From NCBI GenBank assembly GCA_023132365.1, contig JAGLYJ010000058.1:1-7010 (forward strand): 7,010 nucleotides of DNA. The letters are read 5' to 3'. A program made the translations under genes and the position numbers. Source of the stretch: Mycoplasmatota bacterium. Lineage in GTDB: Bacteria > Bacillota_I > Bacilli_A > Izemoplasmatales > Hujiaoplasmataceae. Of the stretch, positions 1 through 6,047 are shown piece after piece (position 1 is the first letter of the stretch; each line of letters opens with the position of its first letter). The notes below the pieces were generated by a model. The model ran no database searches. It was not told the origin of the DNA and saw only the letters and a program-made list of their open reading frames with translations.

Positions 1-1200
1 CTCGCTCCACCCAATTGGAGCTTCTTCAAATTCTGTGTATATTGTAACGTTATCACAGTACATAACAGCATATTCAGTGATAAATTCAACAGAAGCAGGT
101 ATATATATAGCAACAATTTCATCATTATATGAAAATGCGTCCTCTCTTATATAGTTAACTGTATCAGGCACCAAGTACACATGGTCTCCTCTTCCTGAAG
201 GAAATGCAATTAAAATTGTTCCTGATTCGTCAAACAATATTCCATTATCAGAATCAAAATATGGGTTTTGGTCATCAACGAAAATATTAAGTAATTCTGG
301 TACATCATAAAAATTAGCATAACCAATTTCGTTCAGGTTATATGGAATAAATATTTGAATTAATGAATGGCAATGTGTAAAGACATTATTTTCAAGTACT
401 TCTAGGGTGTTTGGTAGAGTAACCTCTTTTAAGAAGGACATATCCCTAAATGCATTTTGACCAATAACCTTAACTCCATTACGAATGATTAAGTATTCTA
501 TATATTGGCTTCCACTAAATGAATTCGCTTCTATTCTATCTACATATTCAGGGACAACAAATATATTTTCTTGCTTTCCAATTGGATATGCTAATAAAAT
601 GGTTTTTTCTATGTTAAACAATACTCCATTTTCTGATACAAAATTTAAATTACCTTCATCAACTTCAATACTAGTTAATAAATTACAATAGCTAAAAGCT
701 GCATATCCAGTATTGATAACATTTTCAGTAATTGTAAGTTTTGTTAAATTTATACACCCATGAAATGCCCAATCATTAATGCTGGTCACAGTCAAAGGAA
801 TAATGTACTCAGTTTCAGGTTTTCCAGGAGGGTATCTAAAAAGAACTGTTTTATCCTTATTAAATAATATCCCGTCTTCATCTGCAAAAACACTATTTAA
901 ATCTCCTACTCTAATTTCAATCAAGCTATCACATTTCGCAAAAGCACTGTAACTAATATAGGTTACACTTGATGGAATATAGACACTAACCAAATCTCTA
1001 CAATCACTGAATGAATTATACCCTATATAGGTAACAGTATTTGGAATAACTACACTTGTAATATTCAGGTGCTCAAATGCCCAATTTCCGATACTTGTTA
1101 CTGAAATCCCTTGGTATTGTGAAGGAATTACAAGATCAGAGTAATCTCCTAAGAACCCAGTTACTTCATAAGTTCCATCTGTATAAAGTTCAAATGTATA
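1..1200 (-). repeat. LRR block B of the lipoprotein (residues 594-993), continues past left edge
   Basis: This is a second copy of the block A architecture: cap with TYEVTGFLGD at 603-612, then three [D/N]G[V/I]LF modules with the key Asp/Asn at residues 702, 784 and 912 (encoded at 847-876, 601-630 and 217-246), then IYTEF..APIGW at 980-991. The 82- and 128-residue spacings between modules equal those in block A. The cap-to-first-module distance is 22 residues longer, and the distance from the last module to the closing Trp is 46 residues (two repeats) shorter. Confidence 0.85.
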
Positions 1201-2979
1201 ATTATCTGTGCTGTCTTCTATTAGAGGCATCCATTTAACATAAACTGTTATGTCTTCGATAGGCATAACCTCAAATGTATATTCATTTGCTAGTTCAGAA
1301 TCACTATACCAACCATCAAATTTAAATCCTTCTTTAACTGGAAACATTGGCGCATCTAATATAGTTCCTACGTTTTGAGTAATATCTATAACATTACTCC
1401 CTCCATTAACTTCAAATGATATAGTGGACTCTGTATTACCTAAATAGTTCCACTCAACTGAAACGGGATCAGGATTCCAAATACTATCCCAAGATATTGG
1501 CTTAGATGCAAATTCTGTATAAACAGTTAAATTACCACAATTATAAAATGCATATCCACCAATAAAATCTACGCTATCTGGGATAAATATGCTTTGCAGA
1601 TTTAGATTATCAGCAAAAGACCAAGCTCCTAAACTTGTTACACTATCAGGTATTATTACATTCTCAAGTCCATAACAATCTGAAAAAGAATATTTCCCTA
1701 TCGAAGTAACTGTATTAGGAATTATTATATCAACTATATTTGCTGCATATGAAAATGCCCAATCGGCTATACTAATAACTCCTGTAGGTATTTCATATAC
1801 TGTATCTGATATACCTGCTGGATATTCTAATATTTCTGTTTTATCCTTATTGAACAATACACCATCTAAAGATGAGAAATAATCATTTGTCTCAGAGACT
1901 TCTATACTCATAAAATTTTCAGATCCAAAGAATAAACTAGGTCCAATACTTACAATTGAATCTTGTAAATAAATGCTAGTCATGCTATCGCAAAATCCAA
2001 AAATACTTTCACCTAAAGTTGTTACTGTCTCTGGTAAGTCTACATTTTCTAAATTAGCGCATTCATAAAATGCCCAATTATCTATATATGTCAATCCGTA
2101 AGGAAGGGTTATACTAACTAAATTCAAGTTTCCTACAAATGAAAGACGTCCAATCCTTAATACATCATCAGGTATAATATAGCTAGTTTCGCTTTTTCCT
2201 AGAGGATAAATTAATAATGTTGTTTGATCTTTATCAAATAAAACTCCATCTATTGATGAATAATAGCTATTTTCTTCAACAACAGTTATATTGTTAAAGT
2301 TTTTATAATCTCTAAATGTCCATTCCTTAATACGTTCAACACTTCTAGGAATAGTGATACTAATTAGATTATCATTAAGCACAAACGCTAAGTTACCAAT
2401 ACTAATCACACTTGATGGAACAATATAACTTGCTTCTGGTTTGTTTGAAGGATAATACATTAAAACAGTTTTATCCTTGTTAAATAATACACCATCAACT
2501 GATGAATAATAGCTATTGGCTTCATCAACTACTACCTCACTTAATTCAAGACAAGAGTAAATAGCAGCAGCATCTATAGTTGTTATGCTACTAGGTATTT
2601 CAAGATAATTTACATTGGCTTCATTATAAAAAGCTAATCTACCAATGCTTGTAACAGACTTACCTTCATATGTAGATGGTATTATAACAGTCTCTTCATC
2701 TCCTATATATCCTGTGAGTTCATATGTATTGTCCTCTTTTAGGGTAAACTCAAAGTCCTCTACCGGTGATGAATTATCCACAGTAGTTACAGGCATTGTT
2801 GTACTTTCAATTGTTGTAACTTCAAAAGTCGTTGTGACTGTGGTTGTAGTTGCTTCTGTAGTTGTTGTGGTTGCTGCTGTTGTTGCTGCTGTTGTAGTAG
2901 TTGGATTTAAGAAATCACAACCCGCAAGAAAAAAAGCAAAAACAACCAACATTAAAAATACAAAAATATTTCTTTTCAT
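1..2979 (-). CDS. BspA-like leucine-rich-repeat surface lipoprotein, 3' end beyond window
   Basis: The frame is open from ATG at 2979 to the left edge (993 codons, no stop seen), so the C-terminus is missing. Residues 1-21 are a lipoprotein signal peptide: a short basic start, a hydrophobic core and lipobox LAGC with Cys21, implying lipid anchoring outside the cell. Residues 27-66 are a Thr-rich stalk. Residues 74-513 and 594-993 are two blocks of BspA/TpLRR-type repeats (LRR_5 family, period about 23, consensus IPxSVTsIGxxAFxxCxxLxxI). Each starts with a cap of the form TYExTGxxGD...VTSIG and ends in YTEF..xPIxW. Residues 517-585 between them resemble a Listeria-Bacteroides repeat (Flg_new/InlB B-repeat; VNGG...F.GWY.D...Y.F...VYVKW). 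The start is supported by GGAGGG at 2985-2990, 5 bases upstream of the ATG. Relatives act in adhesion or host/particle binding; the ligand here is unknown. Family call strong, exact role unknown. Confidence 0.92.
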   Translation of the reverse strand, partial: MKRNIFVFLMLVVFAFFLAGCDFLNPTTTTAATTAATTTTTEATTTTVTTTFEVTTIESTTMPVTTVDNSSPVEDFEFTLKEDNTYELTGYIGDEETVIIPSTYEGKSVTSIGRLAFYNEANVNYLEIPSSITTIDAAAIYSCLELSEVVVDEANSYYSSVDGVLFNKDKTVLMYYPSNKPEASYIVPSSVISIGNLAFVLNDNLISITIPRSVERIKEWTFRDYKNFNNITVVEENSYYSSIDGVLFDKDQTTLLIYPLGKSETSYIIPDDVLRIGRLSFVGNLNLVSITLPYGLTYIDNWAFYECANLENVDLPETVTTLGESIFGFCDSMTSIYLQDSIVSIGPSLFFGSENFMSIEVSETNDYFSSLDGVLFNKDKTEILEYPAGISDTVYEIPTGVISIADWAFSYAANIVDIIIPNTVTSIGKYSFSDCYGLENVIIPDSVTSLGAWSFADNLNLQSIFIPDSVDFIGGYAFYNCGNLTVYTEFASKPISWDSIWNPDPVSVEWNYLGNTESTISFEVNGGSNVIDITQNVGTILDAPMFPVKEGFKFDGWYSDSELANEYTFEVMPIEDITVYVKWMPLIEDSTDNYTFELYTDGTYEVTGFLGDYSDLVIPSQYQGISVTSIGNWAFEHLNITSVVIPNTVTYIGYNSFSDCRDLVSVYIPSSVTYISYSAFAKCDSLIEIRVGDLNSVFADEDGILFNKDKTVLFRYPPGKPETEYIIPLTVTSINDWAFHGCINLTKLTITENVINTGYAAFSYCNLLTSIEVDEGNLNFVSENGVLFNIEKTILLAYPIGKQENIFVVPEYVDRIEANSFSGSQYIEYLIIRNGVKVIGQNAFRDMSFLKEVTLPNTLEVLENNVFTHCHSLIQIFIPYNLNEIGYANFYDVPELLNIFVDDQNPYFDSDNGILFDESGTILIAFPSGRGDHVYLVPDTVNYIREDAFSYNDEIVAIYIPASVEFITEYAVMYCDNVTIYTEFEEAPIGWSE
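1225..1431 (-). repeat. Listeria-Bacteroides (Flg_new/InlB-B-like) repeat domain between LRR blocks
   Basis: Residues 517-585 carry the pattern ISFEVNGG, then LDAP..PVKEGFKFDGWYSD and YTFE.MP...TVYVKW, the usual order of a single Flg_new repeat of about 70 residues. In other surface proteins this beta-grasp-like repeat is a structural spacer. Here it separates LRR blocks A and B. Assignment is by motif recognition only. Confidence 0.8.
1441..2760 (-). repeat. LRR block A of the lipoprotein (residues 74-513)
   Basis: This block has a cap (74-113) and then 23-residue BspA-type repeats interrupted by three longer insert modules carrying DGVLFxKDxT. The Asp of that motif is at residues 162, 244 and 372, encoded at 2467-2496, 2221-2250 and 1837-1866. 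Each module continues with YPxGKxExxYxIPxxV, which leads back into the regular LRR. The block closes with VYTEF and a tryptophan-rich tail (W497, W501, W510). At DNA level the motif copies still share stretches such as ttatcctt.ttaaataatac. Confidence 0.85.
2782..2901 (-). repeat. Low-complexity Thr/Ala stalk coding repeat
   Basis: Residues 27-66 of the LRR lipoprotein are mostly Thr with some Ala, Val and Glu, encoded by runs of ACA/ACT/GCA-type codons (tgt/tgc/agt triplets on the plus strand). The segment directly follows the lipidated Cys21 and precedes the first LRR cap, so it most likely serves as an extended spacer lifting the repeats off the membrane. The near-tandem triplets could change length by slippage; that is an inference. 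Confidence 0.8.
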
Positions 2980-3026
2980 TATATCCCTCCGATATTTATA
3001 TGTAGGACAAGTTAAGTAATGTATTT

Positions 3027-3056
3027 GTTATATTATTTATTTATAATAAATGTACA
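3027..3056 (-). promoter_or_regulatory. Candidate promoter of the LRR lipoprotein gene
   Basis: On the minus strand, TGTACA (3051-3056) is followed after 18 bases by TATAAC (3027-3032). This would start transcription near 3020 and give a leader of about 40 bases. It is the best pair between the upstream terminator (ending about 3061) and the gene. The -35 match is weak and the region is very AT-rich, so the call is tentative. Confidence 0.35.
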
Positions 3057-3060
3057 ATTA

Positions 3061-3092
3061 TTAAAAAAATAAAGACCAATTTTTTTGGCCTT
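3061..3092 (-). terminator. Rho-independent terminator (minus strand), no clear gene of its own
   Basis: The minus-strand RNA would fold AAGGCCAA / loop AAAAA / UUGGUCUU (3085-3092 with 3072-3079). This is an 8-bp stem with one G-U pair, followed directly by UAUUUUUUU (3063-3071). The mismatch on the plus strand (A-C) and the lack of a T-run there make it a minus-strand terminator. The nearest upstream gene is the acetyltransferase, which already has a hairpin 200 bases earlier. Confidence 0.7.
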
Positions 3093-3288
3093 AAGTATGC
3101 ATCATATAAAAAGTGTGATATAGCCATATTTATAAATTGTATAAAACACAAGAAAACTTTTTATTAAGACAATTTATTAAATAAATATATTACTATTCTA
3201 CTACTTAAATATTTTTAAATCAATGACTTGTATAGTTTATTAAAAAAAAGAACATATGTGAATAACAATAATCAAGTATTTACAAATA
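3093..3288. other. AT-rich intergenic stretch without a supported gene
   Basis: Together with its flanking signals this belongs to the 2980-3331 gap. No coding frame with a ribosome site was found on either strand. It holds an imperfect AT-rich hairpin: ATAAATTGT at 3132-3140 pairs with ACAATTTAT at 3169-3177, with an inner ATAAAA/TTTTAT pairing. It could be a 3' untranslated tail of the acetyltransferase operon or a small RNA ending at the 3061-3092 terminator. Neither is shown by the sequence. Confidence 0.4.
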
Positions 3289-3320
3289 ATAGAGCGCTCA
3301 TTTTAATTTGAGCGCTCTAT
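3289..3320 (-). terminator. Terminator hairpin of the punA-acetyltransferase operon
   Basis: A perfect 12-bp inverted repeat, ATAGAGCGCTCA (3289-3300) and TGAGCGCTCTAT (3309-3320), has an 8-base loop. It starts 11 bases after the acetyltransferase stop codon (TAA, 3332-3334). On the minus strand it is followed by TATTTGTAAAT, a poor U-tract, so termination may be partial. A second hairpin with a good U-tract lies about 200 bases further on. Confidence 0.65.
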
Positions 3321-3331
3321 CTATATTTATA

Positions 3332-3841
3332 TTATAGTTTCATCTCATAAAAGAATAGTTCTTCTTCCCAAAGGTGAATTTGTTCTTTTCTAATAAATCC
3401 TGTCTTCTCTAAAACTCGGTTTGATGCAACATTATTAATTTCAGCTAAAGCAATAAGTTCAGTTAACCCTACTTCCTTAGCTAGTTCTTTCATTCTTAAT
3501 GAAACTTCAGTAGCTAATCCTTGTCCCCACTTTGATGGGCTAAGTCCATAGAAAATCTCAAACTTATCAAATTCCTTAACATATTGGATTCCACCATAGC
3601 CAATTGGCTCATTTGAATCTTTTAGAGATATCAAATATACTCGGTGATAATCTTTAAACCCAAACGAATTAATATAGAAGCTTAAATACTTAAGAATTAA
3701 TTCATCAGGATATATATTTGGACCTGGAAAATATTTCAATACCTTAGGATCTTTTAGTAACTCTGCTAAAAATACTAAATCATCATCATTAAATTTTCTA
3801 TAATTTAATCTTATTGATTCTAAGTTTTCGTACGTTTTCAT
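3332..3841 (-). CDS. GNAT-family N-acetyltransferase (RimJ/RimL-like, Acetyltransf_3)
   Basis: The 169-residue protein has the normal length for a single-domain GNAT enzyme that transfers an acetyl group from acetyl-CoA to an amine. The N-terminus ENLESIRLNYRKFNDDDL (5-22) is the first strand and helix typical of the RimJ/RimL group. YGLSPSKWGQGLATE (98-112) contains the acetyl-CoA pyrophosphate-binding signature (Q/R-x-x-G-x-A: W-G-Q-G-L-A). NNVASNRVLEKTGF (136-149) is the conserved C-terminal motif that closes the acetyl-CoA site. The substrate (ribosomal protein, amino acid or small molecule) cannot be told. ATG at 3841 is preferred: it follows the punA stop by one base (TAG C ATG), which suggests translational coupling. 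An in-frame TTG at 3856 would add five residues and overlap punA. Likely cotranscribed with punA; a terminator hairpin follows. Confidence 0.88.
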   Translation of the reverse strand: MKTYENLESIRLNYRKFNDDDLVFLAELLKDPKVLKYFPGPNIYPDELILKYLSFYINSFGFKDYHRVYLISLKDSNEPIGYGGIQYVKEFDKFEIFYGLSPSKWGQGLATEVSLRMKELAKEVGLTELIALAEINNVASNRVLEKTGFIRKEQIHLWEEELFFYEMKL

Positions 3842-3842
3842 G

Positions 3843-4637
3843 CTAAATTCTTTCAATGAATCCTATAAGTAATTTTGAAAGTTTCTTAACTGATTTCTTT
3901 CCTACTTCTAATACTTCTATATGACTTAGTTTATTCTTAGATATGCCAGTTGACATATTAGTTATTAATGACAATCCTAAGACTCGCATATTTGCGTGTC
4001 TTGCGATTATTACCTCTGGAACGGTACTCATACCAACAGCGTCCCCTCCAAGCATTCTAAAAGCTTTTATTTCAGCTTTAGTTTCATAGCTTGGACCAAT
4101 ATAACTTACATAGACTCCATGTTGAAGTTTTATATTTAATTTAAATGAGACCTTATCAATAGTGTTCCTAAACTCTAAATCATATGGTTCACTCATATCA
4201 ACAAATCTTACGCCTAGCTCATCATTGTTCTTTCCTACTAAAGGATTTCTTCCCATCATATTAATATGGTCTTCTATTACCATTATATCTCCTGGTTCAT
4301 ATGATTCATTCATTCCACCACAAGCATTGGTGATAATAATGTTTTTAACGCCAACACTCGCAAATGATTGTATCATTAAACGCATATCACTATCACTTAC
4401 TTCTTCATAGTAATGCTTTCTGCCTTCTAGAACTAATAATGGCTTATTATTTAAATATCCTAAATGAAGTTGCCCAGTATGGCCAATTGATTTATCTGTA
4501 TCAAAATCAAATAGTTCTTTATAAGATAGACATGTTGAATCAGATAAGTTATTTACAAACTCATTAATTCCTGATCCTAATATTATCATTGTTTCTGGCA
4601 CCTTAGAAAACTTGTCTAAAACTATTTCTTTTAACAT
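3843..4637 (-). CDS. punA: Purine-nucleoside phosphorylase (PunA / trimeric PNP family)
   Basis: A 264-residue cytoplasmic enzyme that splits purine (deoxy)nucleosides with phosphate into base plus (deoxy)ribose-1-phosphate, in purine salvage. The family signatures appear in order: ILGSG (19-23) at the phosphate site; GRKHYYEE (72-79); ITNACGGMN (102-110); GDIMVIEDHINMMGRNPL (116-133); RFVDMSEPYD (144-153); GPSYET with Glu185 (181-186); GMSTVPEVIIARH (202-214); and SLITNMSTG with Asn227 (223-231). By alignment from memory, Glu185 and Asn227 correspond to the purine-contacting Glu201 and Asn243 of human PNP, and His239 to His257. This supports the 6-oxopurine (inosine/guanosine) specific trimeric class rather than hexameric DeoD. 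The ATG at 4637 has AGAAGG seven bases upstream. It is first in an operon with the acetyltransferase and ends in TAG at 3843-3845. Length is normal and no key residue is missing. Confidence 0.95.
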   Translation of the reverse strand: MLKEIVLDKFSKVPETMIILGSGINEFVNNLSDSTCLSYKELFDFDTDKSIGHTGQLHLGYLNNKPLLVLEGRKHYYEEVSDSDMRLMIQSFASVGVKNIIITNACGGMNESYEPGDIMVIEDHINMMGRNPLVGKNNDELGVRFVDMSEPYDLEFRNTIDKVSFKLNIKLQHGVYVSYIGPSYETKAEIKAFRMLGGDAVGMSTVPEVIIARHANMRVLGLSLITNMSTGISKNKLSHIEVLEVGKKSVKKLSKLLIGFIERI

Positions 4638-4666
4638 TGTTTCACCTTCTTCTTTATCTATTTAAT

Positions 4667-4695
4667 ATTTTAACATATATAAAATAAAGTTTTAA
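4667..4695 (-). promoter_or_regulatory. Candidate punA promoter
   Basis: On the minus strand, TTAAAA (4690-4695), a 17-base spacer and TAAAAT (4667-4672, five of six to consensus) predict a start near 4660, about 23 bases before the punA ATG. It lies after the gpsA terminator, so punA need not depend on gpsA transcription. The surrounding AT-richness makes chance matches likely. Confidence 0.35.
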
Positions 4696-4753
4696 TAGAG
4701 AAATCTATATTTACAAAATGTTCTGTACTATTTAAAGATATATTTATCTATAT

Positions 4754-4791
4754 AGAAAAACCCTAATAACCAGAAAAGGCTATTAGGGTTT
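4754..4791 (-). terminator. Rho-independent terminator of gpsA
   Basis: An 11-bp perfect stem (AAACCCTAATA at 4758-4768 with TATTAGGGTTT at 4781-4791) has a 12-base loop that can add a CC/GG pairing. On the minus strand the stem runs into TTTTTCTAT. It begins 4 bases after the gpsA stop codon (TAA, 4796-4798), separating gpsA transcription from punA. Confidence 0.85.
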
Positions 4792-4795
4792 ATAT

Positions 4796-5794
4796 TTATT
4801 CATCTCTTAGTTCCCTATTCATAAGTGCGAAGATTTCATCCTTAGGAATTGAATCATTATATAGAATATTATAAACAGCGTCTATAATTGGCGTTTCAAC
4901 ATTTAGCGATCTTGCTAGATTATATGCACTCTTACAAGTCTTTACACCTTCAACAACCATATTAATTTCTAATAATGTTTGTGAAAGGTCTAATCCTTTA
5001 CCGATTAATACACCTGCAGAATAATTTCTACTTAGAGTTGTTGTACAAGTAACAATTAAGTCACCAATACCAACTAATCCGTCTAGAGTTTTTTCTAAAG
5101 CGCCTAAATTCATCGCTATTCGCTTCATTTCAATTAAACCTCTAGTTATTAGCGCTGCTTTTGTATTAATACCATAACCCAGTCCATCAACGATTCCAGA
5201 AGCTATCGCAAAGATATTCTTTAATGACCCACTAAGCTCAACACCAATTAAATCAATTGAAGTATAAACTCTAAAATAGTTATTACTAAAAATTGATTGT
5301 ATGAACTTAGCATATTCAATATCGTTACTAGCAGCTACTACTGAAGTTATTTTTCTTTGAACAACCTCTTCTGCGTGACTTGGACCCGATAAGGTAATAT
5401 AACTATTTATAAATGAAGACTCAATTTCATCACTAACAATCTCTGACACTCTTTTATGAGATCCTATTTCTAAGCCTTTTGATACATTACAGAATGTCTT
5501 TGGTTGTTTAAGAACTTTATTAATAGCTTTTAATACAATTCTAACAACACCTGTAGGTACAGCAAGTATGATTAAATCACTAAACAACAAAGCTAACTGT
5601 AAATCATTAGTTGCTTTTAGTGATTTAGGCAAATTGATATTCTTTAATTTGCTTGAATTTGTATGCTTATTATTAATTTCATTTACAGTTGATACATCAT
5701 TATCATATATTAATACCTGCTTTTGATTATCAATAAGTAAATTTGCTAGTGCGGTTCCCCAAGAACCACCACCTATGATTACTACTTTATCCAT
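4796..5794 (-). CDS. gpsA: NAD(P)H-dependent glycerol-3-phosphate dehydrogenase
   Basis: A 332-residue cytoplasmic enzyme, the usual GpsA length, that reduces dihydroxyacetone phosphate to sn-glycerol-3-phosphate, the backbone precursor of membrane phospholipids. The N-terminal Rossmann domain has GGGSWGTALA (8-17) for the dinucleotide and continues with ILAVPTGVV (76-84), NVSKGLE with Lys106 (103-109) and SGPSHAEEV (136-144). The C-terminal helical domain carries GVELSGSLKNIFAIASGI with the catalytic Lys192 (184-201), then NTKAALITRGLIEM (210-223), GIGDLIVTC (242-250) and SRNYSAG with Arg256-Asn257. GVELSGS and SRNYSAG differ slightly from the common GVELGGA and SRNRxxG, but no catalytic residue is lost. 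The start at ATG 5794 is set by AGGAG at 5801-5805, six bases upstream. It has its own promoter and terminator, so it is probably monocistronic, and it is transcribed away from the regulator gene. Confidence 0.97.
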   Translation of the reverse strand: MDKVVIIGGGSWGTALANLLIDNQKQVLIYDNDVSTVNEINNKHTNSSKLKNINLPKSLKATNDLQLALLFSDLIILAVPTGVVRIVLKAINKVLKQPKTFCNVSKGLEIGSHKRVSEIVSDEIESSFINSYITLSGPSHAEEVVQRKITSVVAASNDIEYAKFIQSIFSNNYFRVYTSIDLIGVELSGSLKNIFAIASGIVDGLGYGINTKAALITRGLIEMKRIAMNLGALEKTLDGLVGIGDLIVTCTTTLSRNYSAGVLIGKGLDLSQTLLEINMVVEGVKTCKSAYNLARSLNVETPIIDAVYNILYNDSIPKDEIFALMNRELRDE

Positions 5795-5872
5795 ATATTT
5801 CTCCTCTATTCTCTAACATGGAAATTATTAAATTGTCTATTTGTTTTGATTTATAAAACTTATTTATCTGTT

Positions 5873-5901
5873 ATTATATAATATTTTTATTAATTATCCA
5901 A
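5873..5901 (-). promoter_or_regulatory. gpsA promoter
   Basis: On the minus strand, TTGGAT (5896-5901), exactly 17 bases and a perfect TATAAT (5873-5878) form a good sigma-A-type promoter. The predicted start is near 5866, with a leader of about 70 bases. The -35 keeps only the TTG core. It lies over 80 bases from the palindrome in front of the regulator gene, so no shared control is obvious. Confidence 0.55.
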
Positions 5902-5931
5902 TGATATTTTAGTGAGGAATTAATATATAAG

Positions 5932-5959
5932 TTTAATCCATAAGCATTTAAGGATTAAA
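5932..5959. repeat. Inverted repeat TTTAATCC-N12-GGATTAAA in the divergent control region
   Basis: Perfect 8-bp arms at 5932-5939 and 5952-5959 have a 12-base AT-rich centre. It lies between the gpsA promoter and the regulator promoter. It could be a protein-binding dyad or a weak hairpin (the plus strand continues TATTTTTAAA), but no plus-strand gene upstream would need a terminator here. Confidence 0.45.
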
Positions 5960-5982
5960 TATTTTTAAATTAATATCACATT

Positions 5983-6000
5983 ATAGGACACATGTCCTAT
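5983..6000 (+). promoter_or_regulatory. Operator-like palindrome, probable Crp/Fnr-family binding site
   Basis: ATAGGACA-CA-TGTCCTAT is a perfect 8-bp inverted repeat with a 2-base centre (midpoint 5991.5). It stands where the -35 element of the regulator promoter should be. With the start predicted at 6033 from the TATAAT at 6021-6026, its centre is at -41.5. An imperfect outer pair, AATATCACA (5972-5980) and TGTGTTATT (6007-6015), flanks it with one mismatch. Assigning it to the adjacent regulator is an inference. Confidence 0.65.
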
Positions 6001-6020
6001 TAGATTGTGTTATTATATTT

Positions 6021-6026
6021 TATAAT
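6021..6026 (+). promoter_or_regulatory. -10 box of the Crp/Fnr regulator promoter
   Basis: This is a perfect TATAAT. The hexamers 16-18 bases upstream (for example TATTAG at 17, ATTAGA at 16) are poor -35 matches, so the promoter probably depends on an activator bound at 5983-6000. The predicted start near 6033 leaves a leader of about 15 bases, holding little beyond the ribosome site. A competing TATTAT at 6011-6016 would move the start upstream and place the dyad near -31.5, a repressor position. Confidence 0.6.
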
Positions 6027-6035
6027 GTGCTTAAT

Positions 6036-6040
6036 GGAGG
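6036..6040 (+). promoter_or_regulatory. Ribosome binding site fixing the regulator start
   Basis: GGAGG lies seven bases before ATG 6048. An in-frame GTG at 6027 lies upstream of this site and overlaps the -10 region, so it cannot be the start if the promoter call is right. Confidence 0.85.
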
Positions 6041-6047
6041 AACGTTT

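Noticed and set aside
485..691. Open frame on the plus strand, 68 residues
   Set aside because: It lies wholly opposite the LRR lipoprotein gene, has no ribosome site and no recognisable domain; it is an antisense shadow.
3003..3009. TAGGACA half-site in the leader of the LRR lipoprotein gene
   Set aside because: Only one half of the regulator-type palindrome is present (the other side does not match), so chance is the better explanation.
2645..3019. Open frame on the plus strand, 124 residues, Val-rich
   Set aside because: It is the antisense of the Thr-rich stalk and signal peptide; the Val/Ala runs are just the complement of Thr/Ala codons.
3041..3127. 28-codon minus-strand frame beginning MAISHF in the 2980-3331 gap
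   Set aside because: It has no Shine-Dalgarno before the ATG and runs straight through the terminator hairpin; not supported as a peptide.
3842..3856. TTG 3856 as start of the acetyltransferase
   Set aside because: It would overlap punA and add five residues not needed for the fold; ATG 3841 immediately after the punA stop is the simpler start.
4162..4567. Two overlapping open frames on the plus strand (82 and 67 residues)
   Set aside because: Both are antisense to punA, which has all its family motifs on the minus strand.
6027..6047. GTG 6027 as start of the Crp/Fnr regulator
   Set aside because: It precedes the GGAGG at 6036-6040, abuts the -10 box and lies upstream of the predicted transcription start; ATG 6048 fits better.
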